A stretch of DNA of 35,745 nucleotides from Bacteroidota bacterium. Lineage in GTDB: Bacteria > Bacteroidota > Bacteroidia > Bacteroidales > Bacteroidaceae. A program made the translations under genes and the position numbers. The notes below the pieces were generated by a model. The model saw only the letters and a list, made by a program, of their open reading frames with translations, searched no databases and was not told the origin of the DNA. Position 1 is the stretch's first letter. Every line of letters starts with the position of its first letter. Positions 7,953-15,661 of this stretch are shown one piece after another. The DNA lies in NCBI GenBank assembly GCA_023458215.1, contig JAEXAJ010000124.1, forward strand, positions 1-35,745, written 5' to 3'.

Positions 7953-8671
7953 TGGATTTGGATACTTATTTGTTTTACAATGTGCAAGGCGGTAGTTAAC
8001 TCTGAGACATCTTCATAAATAGTACCGGAAGTTCCGTCAGGACTGCTATGACCTATCAAAGTAGCTTCGAATGATTTCTTTCCTGACGCCAAGTCTACAA
8101 AGGCTGCATAGACAATTGCCGGCTGACCGCTTCCCTCTTTTCCACCCGAATAATTCTGTTCTCCTTCTTGTGCGGACTTAGGATAGAACTCATTAAAATC
8201 TGTAGAATGGTTGATTTCTATTTTGACAACGAACTGCTTGAGCTTATCCTTTGTGCATAGTCTTACATCGAAGCTGCCTTGAGGTGTAGCACCGGATATT
8301 CCATCTACCAATGGCTGATTTTTTGTCGGAAGATAGAGACCGTCTTCGTACTTGATTCCCCGCGAATAGCACCAGTGAGGCAAAGCTTCTTTCCGGCGAT
8401 TACCTCCTGAACTCTGCCAGGATTGAGTGGCTATTTTGTGACTTACATAGAGGGTAGAGAGATACTTCCCTTGCGTATCTTCCAACCAGATAGCTATCTG
8501 TGGCGGATTTTTCTTTTTAATACCCAAGAATAGTGGGAAGTCATGTAACCATTCTGCCCCTTGTTCTACACATACTTTGATATCTCCTTGGCTATATTCA
8601 ATCAGTTCCTGCTGGCAGGAAGAGAAGCTGAGGAGTGATAAATAAAGGAATGCTAATACCATTTTCTTCAT
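7949..8671 (-). CDS. Lipoprotein resembling DUF2271
   Basis: The protein has 240 residues. The lipobox is at LLSFSSCQ, with lipidated Cys19. Features matching the DUF2271 periplasmic family are PPQIAIWLEDTQGKYLSTLYVS (about 56-77), the Trp-rich LPHWCYSRG and the VDGISGATPQGSFDV segment (about 123-137), which parallels the 'DAVSGAT' motif. These proteins often sit beside redox or FMN-related proteins, but no function is established. It is the first gene of a two-gene operon with the beta-barrel at 7428-7952. A 20-bp palindrome shared with the TetR promoter lies 30 bp upstream of its ATG, so TetR control is likely. Confidence 0.72.
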   Translation of the reverse strand: MKKMVLAFLYLSLLSFSSCQQELIEYSQGDIKVCVEQGAEWLHDFPLFLGIKKKNPPQIAIWLEDTQGKYLSTLYVSHKIATQSWQSSGGNRRKEALPHWCYSRGIKYEDGLYLPTKNQPLVDGISGATPQGSFDVRLCTKDKLKQFVVKIEINHSTDFNEFYPKSAQEGEQNYSGGKEGSGQPAIVYAAFVDLASGKKSFEATLIGHSSPDGTSGTIYEDVSELTTALHIVKQISIQIQ

Positions 8672-8700
8672 GTTTGTTTAATTAATATGTTATTATTAGA

Positions 8701-8720
8701 ATGTTACCAAATGGAAACAT
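8701..8720. promoter_or_regulatory. Predicted TetR operator, lipoprotein operon
   Basis: The imperfect palindrome ATGTTACC-N4-GGAAACAT ends 30 bp upstream of the ATG at 8671. It matches the palindrome at 10337-10356 in 18 of 20 positions, differing only in the two central bases. The two sites also sit at nearly the same distance from their genes. Confidence 0.75.
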
Positions 8721-8736
8721 TAGGGACAAAAAAATA

Positions 8737-9693
8737 TCAAATGAGTATCTCTCCTGTTTCTTTGCGTGGTGAATAGGGAACTGGTTTAGCATAGCCTATT
8801 CTTAACAGGATTGTAGGCCACTCATTATTAATAGGAAGAACGTTTTGCAGGTTGAGAACCAATGTTTCTACTTCACAAGGCTGATTCATAAAGGCGTAAC
8901 TGATTCTTGCCTCAGTGAGTTTGAGCAGGAAGCGTTGCAAGGTACGTCCTGAATTGATCCACTCTTTGAAAGTATTAGAACAGGTTGTGAATAATACTAT
9001 ATGTGAGGAAGAATCTATTTTTTTCATATCGGACTTATTCTGTAGGTTTGGTTTTAGAAACATGCTTACTATAGGCTTGGCAATACACTGAGGAAGTGCC
9101 GGACTTCCGAAGACTTGGTAACTTAAACCGTCTTGCGTCGTTTCTACCTGCTTGGGATTAAACCGCATCCAAGAGAGCAGTTCTGTTTTGAAAGGCTTGT
9201 CATTCATTTGAAGTTTATTCCCTTCCCTGATATATCCTTTTATCGTTTGAGCAGTTGCACTTTCTTTTTCGAAAATGTAAAACTGTACTTGGGCTTCTTT
9301 GTGGAAGGATATTATTTGTCCCAACGTCTCTTCGGAAATATGTTCCCCATTGTAAATACCACGGTTGGTTTGACGCTTTTCTATTTGAACAAATAGGGGA
9401 TTATCTTCAATATCAGCTTCTCGGACGAGGCTGGCTCTTATTCCCTCGGGACAACAAGAGGTGATTTGAGCTTTGTAACCTAAGTGGTTAGATGCAATAA
9501 ATAGATTCTCTATAGCACACCCAATACTAATGAATAACTCCCGATTGTCAGGATCGACAACAGGTAATGCTACCTCGTAGTTTGGTAGAATTGTAATTTC
9601 ATTATCGGAGATATGGAAGCGCCACGGCTGCGTATTATGTCCTGATGGGGCTTTAGTGGCAAGCCGTACTATCTCCAAAAAGTCATTGTTCAT
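8737..9693 (-). CDS. Nitroreductase-family protein (Acg-like)
   Basis: The protein has 318 residues from the chosen ATG at 9693. An upstream in-frame ATG at 9720 would add nine residues inside the TetR reading frame. The chosen start gives the usual family opening, with LEIVRLATKAPSGHNTQPWRF as the FMN-binding N-terminus. Later segments (FISIGCAIENLFIASNHLGY, and near the end VLPINNEWPTILLRIGYAKP) fit the large Acg/Rv3131-type branch of nitroreductases rather than the classic 200-residue enzymes. It presumably binds FMN and reduces an unknown substrate. Its start overlaps the TetR stop by 11 nt, so the two are one operon and the enzyme is likely induced by the TetR ligand. Confidence 0.85.
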   Translation of the reverse strand: MNNDFLEIVRLATKAPSGHNTQPWRFHISDNEITILPNYEVALPVVDPDNRELFISIGCAIENLFIASNHLGYKAQITSCCPEGIRASLVREADIEDNPLFVQIEKRQTNRGIYNGEHISEETLGQIISFHKEAQVQFYIFEKESATAQTIKGYIREGNKLQMNDKPFKTELLSWMRFNPKQVETTQDGLSYQVFGSPALPQCIAKPIVSMFLKPNLQNKSDMKKIDSSSHIVLFTTCSNTFKEWINSGRTLQRFLLKLTEARISYAFMNQPCEVETLVLNLQNVLPINNEWPTILLRIGYAKPVPYSPRKETGEILI

Positions 9694-10306
9694 AGTTCTC
9701 TGATTTAAAATATTTATCAATCAATGCATTTATTCCTTCGCTAATTTGTTCCCAACCGGAGTTTTCATTAATAGCAATGCCATTGAACACCGGGCAGAAT
9801 TCTTCGAGCATCGCCAAGTAGGTTATGGAAGCAGTCAGCATGGAGGCCATTACCGCAATTTCTCTTTGAGGTAATCCTGTTAACTCACATACTTTTTCTA
9901 CCAGATTGAGGCCTACTTTTTCTCTCTGTTCTCTCAACTGGGCTATCATTTCATTGTTGCAGGACAATTCCCATCGATATAGTCTCTTTGCAGTGGCGTT
10001 ATTGCGAAGGTCTTCAATTTGGTTTTGAAATGTTCTTTTGAGGAATGCAGGCAATTCTTCCCGGTTTGGAAAGTCGAGCGGGAAGTTAATCCAGAAGTCA
10101 TGTTGTCTTATATAGGTGGCTATAAGTCCTTCGACTGAATCGAAATAGCGATATATCAATATTTTCGATACACCGGACCGGGCAGCCACTGCATTAATGC
10201 CTATTTTCTCGAAACCATTTTCGGCAATCATCTCGCCAATGGTATCTACCAATCGTTTTTCAGTTGCTTCTCTGTCTCTTTCTGTTAGTAGGCTTTTCTC
10301 TTTCAT
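9683..10306 (-). CDS. TetR-family transcriptional regulator
   Basis: The protein has 207 residues from the ATG at 10306. A longer frame reaches an ATG at 10357, but that codon lies in the predicted operator and upstream of the -7 box, so it cannot be used from this promoter. The N-terminal helix-turn-helix is clear (about 14-58, TIGEMIAENGFEKIGINAVAARSGVSKILIYRYFDS). The remainder is the all-helical ligand and dimer domain (about 65-207). It is co-transcribed with the nitroreductase. Matching palindromes lie at 8701-8720 and 10337-10356, so it probably represses its own operon and the lipoprotein/OMP operon and responds to a small toxic or redox-active ligand. Confidence 0.9.
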   Translation of the reverse strand: MKEKSLLTERDREATEKRLVDTIGEMIAENGFEKIGINAVAARSGVSKILIYRYFDSVEGLIATYIRQHDFWINFPLDFPNREELPAFLKRTFQNQIEDLRNNATAKRLYRWELSCNNEMIAQLREQREKVGLNLVEKVCELTGLPQREIAVMASMLTASITYLAMLEEFCPVFNGIAINENSGWEQISEGINALIDKYFKSENYEQ

Positions 10307-10329
10307 ATTATAGGTGTTACTATTCGGGA

Positions 10330-10337
10330 ACAAATAT
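10330..10337 (-). promoter_or_regulatory. -7 box of the tetR operon
   Basis: The minus strand reads TATATTTG, fitting TAnnTTTG, 24 bp before the ATG at 10306. A TTGG lies 19 nt further upstream as a possible -33 element, which places the palindrome between the two promoter elements. Confidence 0.65.
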
Positions 10338-10356
10338 ATGTTACCTGATGGAAACA
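10337..10356. promoter_or_regulatory. Predicted TetR operator, autoregulatory site
   Basis: ATGTTACC-N4-GGAAACAT is an imperfect palindrome lying directly between the proposed -33 and -7 elements of the tetR promoter, where a bound repressor would block polymerase. It is a near-identical partner of 8701-8720. Confidence 0.78.
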
Positions 10357-10467
10357 TCCAAGAGAATCAGAAGAAAAATGCAGAAAGCAGTCTGTTTTGC
10401 TATGTCTTCTATATCTCAATGCTAAAAAATAGTGAAACGATATTCTATATAGTTTTGATATAAAGAT

Positions 10468-10475
10468 TAACTTTG
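10468..10475 (+). promoter_or_regulatory. -7 box for uraA
   Basis: TAACTTTG fits TAnnTTTG and lies 20 bp before the ATG at 10495. The nearest TTTG (10454-10457) is too close to be a standard -33 element. Confidence 0.55.
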
Positions 10476-10494
10476 CAAACAAACTATTTATTTC

Positions 10495-11679
10495 ATGGAT
10501 ACAAATAATCTGTCTCCTTTGCGTAAAGGCGTGGTAGGTGTGCAATTTCTGTTTGTGGCTTTCGGAGCTACGGTACTTGTGCCTTTGCTTGTAGGTCTTG
10601 ATCCTTCTACAGCTTTATTAACTGCCGGCATTGGTACACTCATTTTTCATGCGGTTACCGGTGGTAAAGTGCCTATTTTCTTAGGCAGTAGCTTTGCGTT
10701 TATCGCTCCTATCATTAAAGCGACGGAACTTTACGGATTGCCGGGAGCACTATCGGGCATGGTAGGTGTGGCATTGGTTTATTTTTTGATGAGTGCATTG
10801 GTAAAATGGCAAGGGGTACGTGTGATTGAACGTTTGTTTCCACCGGTTGTTATAGGACCTGTCATTATTCTGATCGGTCTTTCTTTATCGGGCACGGGCG
10901 TAACTATGGCGAAGGAGAATTGGGTACTGGCTCTGCTTTCATTAATAACGGCTGTGGTTGTTTCGATGAAGGCGAAAGGGCTTTTGAAATTAATACCCAT
11001 CTTCTGTGGCATCATTGTAGGCTATATAGCTGCCTGGTTGTTTTATGATTTAGATTTGTCGGGCGTGAGGGATGCCGCTTGGATAAGCCTGCCTCAATTT
11101 ACATTCCCTCAGTTTTCTTGGGAACCCATATTGTTCATGATTCCTGTTGCTATTGCTCCCGTAATAGAACACATAGGAGATGTGTATGTAGTGAATACTG
11201 TTGCCGGAAAAGATTTCGTGAAAGATCCCGGTTTGCATCGCACACTGCTGGGTGACGGACTGGCTTGCTTCTGTGCCGGCTTGTTGGGAGGACCTCCCGT
11301 GACGACTTATTCGGAGGTGACGGGTGCTATGTCTCTTACAAAAATCACGAATCCGCAGGTAATCAGAATTGCCGCTATTAGTGCCATTTTATTTTCTGTG
11401 GTTGGTAAGGTTAGCGCACTCCTCCGGTCAATTCCCGGTGCTGTACTGGGCGGGATAATGTTGCTGTTGTTCGGAACCATTGCTTGTGCAGGTATAGCTA
11501 ACTTGATAAACAGTTGCACCGATTTGAGTCGTACAAGAAACATCATCATCATTTCGTTGACATTGACTGTGGGGATCGGTGGTGCCGTATTTACTTGGGG
11601 TGAGTTCTCCTTATCCGGTATTGGCCTGGCGGCTCTGACCGGGGTAGTGCTGAACTTGATATTACCGAAAGAAGATTGA
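10495..11679 (+). CDS. uraA: Uracil permease (NCS2 family)
   Basis: The protein has 394 residues with about 12-14 hydrophobic segments and no signal peptide. It is an inner-membrane nucleobase symporter of the NCS2 family. Residue cues favour uracil over xanthine transport: AIAPVIEHIGD (Glu225) matches the substrate-binding Glu of UraA, and GGPPVTTYSEVTGAM (Glu274) matches its second Glu. The segment GSSFAFIAPI (64-73) corresponds to the substrate-site strand. It imports uracil, probably with protons, for salvage. It is single, with a short leader, and its 3' end converges on the response regulator gene 15 bp away with no clear terminator between them. Confidence 0.87.
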   Translation: MDTNNLSPLRKGVVGVQFLFVAFGATVLVPLLVGLDPSTALLTAGIGTLIFHAVTGGKVPIFLGSSFAFIAPIIKATELYGLPGALSGMVGVALVYFLMSALVKWQGVRVIERLFPPVVIGPVIILIGLSLSGTGVTMAKENWVLALLSLITAVVVSMKAKGLLKLIPIFCGIIVGYIAAWLFYDLDLSGVRDAAWISLPQFTFPQFSWEPILFMIPVAIAPVIEHIGDVYVVNTVAGKDFVKDPGLHRTLLGDGLACFCAGLLGGPPVTTYSEVTGAMSLTKITNPQVIRIAAISAILFSVVGKVSALLRSIPGAVLGGIMLLLFGTIACAGIANLINSCTDLSRTRNIIIISLTLTVGIGGAVFTWGEFSLSGIGLAALTGVVLNLILPKED

Positions 11680-11694
11680 GCAATAAAGAATGGG

Positions 11695-12489
11695 TTACAT
11701 ATCCAGCCACTTCTTGAATCCTGCGGCTTTTTCACGGCTTATCAGAATTTCTTCCTGCGGATATCCGTTCATTTCTACTTTCAACTTATAATTAAACCAG
11801 TTGTTTACCTTCTTGATGTGGCTTGCTTGAATCAGGTATTGGCGGTTTGCCCGAAAGAAGGAACTGGGATTCATCTCTTTCTCCAGTTGATCCAGTGGGG
11901 AGGAGATAGCGGCAGATGTTCCGTCCGTCAGATAAAGGCGGGTGATATTCTGCTGGGAGTTGATAAAACAGACATCCTTGGTATCTATAGTAATGTACTC
12001 GTCTTTGCGAGAGACGAGGAAACGTTCGCGGTAGCGGGGGGTAGAGGAGGAAGAGGAATTACCTATATATTCCAGCAGTCGTTCCAGGTTAGGATCAAAA
12101 CCGGATGGTGATTGCACGGTTCTTGTACTTCCCGGTGCAATCCTTTCAGCAGCCTTTTCAATAGCCACTTCCAATTCATCCGAGTCAATGGGTTTCAGCA
12201 GATAGTCGATGCTGTTGAACTTGAATGCTTGTATGGCATACTGGTCATAAGCAGTGGTGAATATAATAGGAGAGGTAACTTTCACGTCACGGAATATCTC
12301 GAAGCTCAATCCGTCTTGGAGGCGGATGTCTGCGAAGATCAAGTCCGGTTGCTCGCGTTGCAGGAAGTCGATGCTTTGGGCAATGCTTTTGGTGATGCCG
12401 GAGATTTCGTAATCGGGGTGGAGCGTGCAGATGTAACGTTGCAGGCGTTCGGCGCTATGGCTTTCGTCTTCTATAATTAGAACTTTCAT
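11695..12489 (-). CDS. LytTR-family response regulator
   Basis: The protein has 264 residues. The receiver domain (1-120) has the acidic pair E7/D8, the phospho-acceptor Asp54 in LIFADIRLQDG, Thr78/79 and Lys99 (DYLLKPID). A Ser-rich linker (about 122-152) leads to a LytTR DNA-binding domain (about 155-262; DEYITIDTKDVCFINSQQN, then SSFFRANRQYLIQASHIKKV). LytTR proteins bind direct repeats near promoters. Its partner kinase ends 5 nt upstream, so the pair is co-transcribed. The pair is divergent from the RND pump operon, which makes that pump a plausible target, but the sequence does not prove this. Confidence 0.93.
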   Translation of the reverse strand: MKVLIIEDESHSAERLQRYICTLHPDYEISGITKSIAQSIDFLQREQPDLIFADIRLQDGLSFEIFRDVKVTSPIIFTTAYDQYAIQAFKFNSIDYLLKPIDSDELEVAIEKAAERIAPGSTRTVQSPSGFDPNLERLLEYIGNSSSSSTPRYRERFLVSRKDEYITIDTKDVCFINSQQNITRLYLTDGTSAAISSPLDQLEKEMNPSSFFRANRQYLIQASHIKKVNNWFNYKLKVEMNGYPQEEILISREKAAGFKKWLDM

Positions 12490-12494
12490 GCGAT

Positions 12495-14258
12495 TTACTG
12501 TTTTATTTGAAGTGTTGAGAGAGTGACACGATATAGGTTTTCGTTCTCAAAAATCTCGGGTACGGGAGCGCCGGTGAGCTTATAGCGTTCACGGATGTTC
12601 CGCAAACCGATGTGATGGGTGGAAATGCTTGGCACAAGAGGTTTACGATTATTCTCTACTATCAACTTATCTCCGTCGGAGTATATCCGGATCAGGAGGG
12701 GCGCTTCTTCTGACGCCTGGTTGTGCTTGATGGCATTCTCCACTAGCATCTGTAGCGTGATGGGTGGAATCTGTTTCTCACGGATGGCACCTTCTACCTG
12801 CACCTCTATCCGTATGGTATCTTCAAACCGTATTTTGAGCAGGAAGATGTAGGGTTCCAGACTGGATAACTCTTCGGCTACAGTCGATAGGTTCTTATCG
12901 GCATTTGCTACGATATGCCGATAGACTTTAGATAGACATTTGATATAGATAGGTGCGGTGGTATCACCTGTTTCTACAAGGTCGAGCAGGATGCTGAGGT
13001 TGTTGAAGATGAAGTGCGGGTCTATCTGCATCTTCAAGGCATCGAGACGGGCTTGTTGCCGTTTCAGTTGAAGGTCTCTCTTCTTCTTTTGCAGGATGAC
13101 GGAGACGGACATCAGAATAAGGATGCAGACAAAGGCGGCTACCATTATCCAAAAATAGACTATCCATGAATGATAATAGGCGGCTTCGGCAGCTTCGGCG
13201 TCACGGATGGTTTTGCGCAGCCGCTCTACGTTTTCGGCTTTGCTGAGGTTTTCGTGGGTCTCGATGCTGTCGGTCAATTGCCGGTAGCGGTTGAACTGTT
13301 CCAGACTGTGGGACACGCCGCTCATAGAGCCGGTATGTATATTCAGATCTATCAGTTGGCGGTATGATTTGAGGCAGAGGGCGGGATTGCTGCTCCGGCT
13401 GCTACGATTGAGGTAGAGGCGGGCGGAATCGGCCTGTTGGCGTTGCATATAAATCTTTCCCATCAGGTAGTCGATAGAGTCCTGATACAGACGGGGAATT
13501 TGCTGGGTGTAGAATAGTGCCGAGTCCGGTTGATGGCGGTGGGTGTATTGCTCGCTCAACAGGTAGAGGATGCGGGCTTGCAAGGAGCCTGTGTAGCCCT
13601 GTCCGGCAGCTTCTTTGAGCAGAGGGATGCTTTGAGGGCAGTCTTCCATCTCTGCGTAGTAATGGGTAAGTTCGGAGTAAGCTTCCTGTACGAATTTCGG
13701 ATCTTTCAGGGCTTTGGCAAGTGACAATGCTTCAAGCTTGGCTATTTGCTCTTCTTTGCTCATGCGTTTGAAGTGATAGGCTTGTCCTTTGAAGTTGTTG
13801 AGGTAGAAGTTCAGTTCGCGCAGGTCGTATATGCCGCTGTTGTATTGCGTACATAGCGTAAAATATTCTATAGCTTCGAGCAGGAAGTTGGAGGAACGGG
13901 CTATTTCACCTTTGTAATAGTAGATTTCGGACAAGTGCAGGGAGTCGTTGGTATATTTATAGTAAGGCATGACGAAGTCCAATAACGAGTCTGATACAAC
14001 ATATTCTTGTGTATTTACGAGTGCGCCGGCTTTCAGAAGATCGCACAGCATGTAGTTGCTTTCGGTAAGGAAAGTGCGGTCTATGCGTTCTATCTCCATT
14101 AATGTTTTTTGGGGCGAAGAGCTCACGAAGCCTGAATTTTGCATCAGCGTGCTGCGTACCGAACGATTGATGCGGTAGAGGCAGATAGCTGCAATGCCGA
14201 TGGTCAGCAGTGCTGCGGAGACTATGATTAGTATTCGCTTTCGGGTGGATGCAGTCAT
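12495..14258 (-). CDS. LytS-type sensor histidine kinase with TPR sensor
   Basis: The protein has 587 residues from the ATG at 14258. A longer frame begins at 14303, but that codon lies upstream of the TATCTTTG -7 box, so the shorter start is preferred. It has an N-terminal membrane anchor (about 9-27) and an extracytoplasmic region of TPR-like helices (about 45-345, for example SEIYYYKGEIARSSNFLLEAIEYF). A second membrane segment (about 365-388) and coiled coil lead to a His_kinase domain (PF06580 type) with QIDPHFIFNNLSIL (phospho-His), an N-box VENAIKHNQ and GLRNIRERY. It should phosphorylate the LytTR regulator 5 nt downstream. The stimulus is unknown; TPR sensors usually detect proteins or peptides. 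Confidence 0.9.
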   Translation of the reverse strand: MTASTRKRILIIVSAALLTIGIAAICLYRINRSVRSTLMQNSGFVSSSPQKTLMEIERIDRTFLTESNYMLCDLLKAGALVNTQEYVVSDSLLDFVMPYYKYTNDSLHLSEIYYYKGEIARSSNFLLEAIEYFTLCTQYNSGIYDLRELNFYLNNFKGQAYHFKRMSKEEQIAKLEALSLAKALKDPKFVQEAYSELTHYYAEMEDCPQSIPLLKEAAGQGYTGSLQARILYLLSEQYTHRHQPDSALFYTQQIPRLYQDSIDYLMGKIYMQRQQADSARLYLNRSSRSSNPALCLKSYRQLIDLNIHTGSMSGVSHSLEQFNRYRQLTDSIETHENLSKAENVERLRKTIRDAEAAEAAYYHSWIVYFWIMVAAFVCILILMSVSVILQKKKRDLQLKRQQARLDALKMQIDPHFIFNNLSILLDLVETGDTTAPIYIKCLSKVYRHIVANADKNLSTVAEELSSLEPYIFLLKIRFEDTIRIEVQVEGAIREKQIPPITLQMLVENAIKHNQASEEAPLLIRIYSDGDKLIVENNRKPLVPSISTHHIGLRNIRERYKLTGAPVPEIFENENLYRVTLSTLQIKQ

Positions 14259-14279
14259 GGAATGGTGTAATTTTGGTGG

Positions 14280-14287
14280 CAAAGATA
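14280..14287 (-). promoter_or_regulatory. -7 box of the two-component operon
   Basis: The minus strand reads TATCTTTG, 22 bp before the ATG at 14258. It decides against the longer in-frame start at 14303. Confidence 0.6.
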
Positions 14288-14360
14288 AGATTAAATACTT
14301 CATTTCACCTCTTTCCTCTGCGGTTTCATCCCCTTTTTTGCCGCCTTTGATCGGTTTTCC

Positions 14361-14392
14361 ATTGCCTGCGCTGCCGTAGGCATCTACTTTTG
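14361..14392 (+). promoter_or_regulatory. Promoter of the RND efflux operon
   Basis: TACTTTTG (14385-14392) fits TAnnTTTG. ATTG (14361-14364) lies 20 nt upstream as a near-consensus -33 element. The start codon follows 47 bp downstream. It faces away from the kinase promoter at 14280-14287. Confidence 0.6.
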
Positions 14393-14438
14393 TGCCGCCA
14401 TTTCAGCGACTATTAATAACAATAATATATTGAATTTT

Positions 14439-15554
14439 ATGAAAATGAGAACAAGCAAAATGTGGCAAATTTGTGCATTGGCAATGATTATCACCTTTGC
14501 CGGATGTAAGAATGGGGGAGACTATTCCCAGCCCGTGCCGGAATATACAACGATGAAAGTGGCTCCGGTGAACAAGACACTTTCCGCCAACTATCCGGCT
14601 GCCATCCGTGGCCGGCAGGATATTGATATTTATCCGCAGGTGTCCGGCTTCATCACTCGGATGAGTGTGAATGAAGGGCAAGCGGTACGAAAGGGGCAAG
14701 TACTTTTCGTCATCGACCAAGTGCCTTATCAGGCAGCATTGGCAACTGCAAAAGCAAATGTAGAAGCCGCCAACGCCGCACTGGCAACCGCCCAACTGAC
14801 CTATGACAGCAAGAAAGAACTCTTTGCCCAAAACGTAATCTCTTCTTTCGAACTGAAGACTGCCGAAAACGGCTTGTTGACAGCCCGTGCCGGAAAAGCG
14901 CAAGCGAAAGCACAAGAACTGAGTGCAGCCAACAACCTTTCCTATACCGAAGTAAAAAGCCCTTCAGACGGTGTGGTAGGTACATTGCCCTATCGGGTGG
15001 GAGCATCTGTGGGTCCTACGATGCAGCAACCGCTTACTACCGTATCGGATAACTCGGAGATGTACGTCTATTTTTCAATGACCGAGAATCAGTTGCTCGA
15101 TCTTGTCCGCCAGTATGGCTCGAAGGACAAGGCTTTGCAATCCATGCCCGGCATTGAACTGATGCTGAACGACCGCTCGATGTATAGCGAGAAAGGCAAG
15201 ATTGAAACCATCAGTGGTGTGGTCGATGCTTCGACGGGAGCAGTGAGCGTACGTGGTGTATTCCCCAATAAAGGCGGATTGCTGCATAGCGGCAGTTCGG
15301 GTAATGTCGTTCTATCTTCCGAACATAAAGATGGCATTGTCATTCCTCGTGCGGCTACTTTCGAAGTGCAGGACAGGATATTCGTCTACAAAGTAGTGGA
15401 TGGAAAAACGCAAGCTACGCAAATCAGTGTAGAGCGTGTGGCAGGTGGTCAGGATTACATCGTACTGAACGGAATCGCCGTAGGTGACGAGATTGTGACG
15501 GAAGGTGTCGGCCTGTTGCAGGACGGAATGGCGATCACCCCCCGGACCCCCTAA
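14439..15554 (+). CDS. RND efflux periplasmic adaptor (AcrA/MexA type) lipoprotein
   Basis: The protein has 371 residues from ATG 14439; a TTG nine bases upstream is less likely. The leader ends ITFAGC, so it is a lipoprotein anchored in the inner membrane (Cys23). It shows the barrel-sandwich biotinyl-lipoyl fold (IYPQVSGFITRMSVNEGQAV, and later SYTEVKSPSDGVVG), an alpha-hairpin between them (about 95-165, Ala-rich heptads that touch the outer-membrane channel) and a beta-barrel with membrane-proximal domain to the end. It bridges the pump (15662-18889) and the channel (18908-20293). The final residues TPRTP and the stop codon are encoded inside a 35-bp inverted-repeat arm, so the C-terminus was probably altered when that repeat arrived. 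Confidence 0.92.
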   Translation: MKMRTSKMWQICALAMIITFAGCKNGGDYSQPVPEYTTMKVAPVNKTLSANYPAAIRGRQDIDIYPQVSGFITRMSVNEGQAVRKGQVLFVIDQVPYQAALATAKANVEAANAALATAQLTYDSKKELFAQNVISSFELKTAENGLLTARAGKAQAKAQELSAANNLSYTEVKSPSDGVVGTLPYRVGASVGPTMQQPLTTVSDNSEMYVYFSMTENQLLDLVRQYGSKDKALQSMPGIELMLNDRSMYSEKGKIETISGVVDASTGAVSVRGVFPNKGGLLHSGSSGNVVLSSEHKDGIVIPRAATFEVQDRIFVYKVVDGKTQATQISVERVAGGQDYIVLNGIAVGDEIVTEGVGLLQDGMAITPRTP

Positions 15555-15647
15555 AGGGGGAGGGGAATACTCCTGCATGATGTTACTCGCTGATAATTTA
15601 TGATAACCAAACTATCCCCCTCCCCCTTCAGGGGGTCCGGGGGGTGA
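15535..15647. repeat. 35-bp inverted repeat pair between adaptor and pump genes
   Basis: Arms 15535-15569 and 15613-15647 are complementary in 33 of 35 positions around a 43-nt loop. Each arm also holds its own small palindrome (CCCCCT-ANA-GGGGG type). The left arm includes the last five codons and TAA of the adaptor gene. The right arm ends 14 bp before the pump ATG. It resembles dispersed extragenic palindromic elements of Bacteroidales and would form a very strong hairpin in the operon mRNA. Confidence 0.88.
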
Positions 15648-15661
15648 AAAACTTAAGCATT

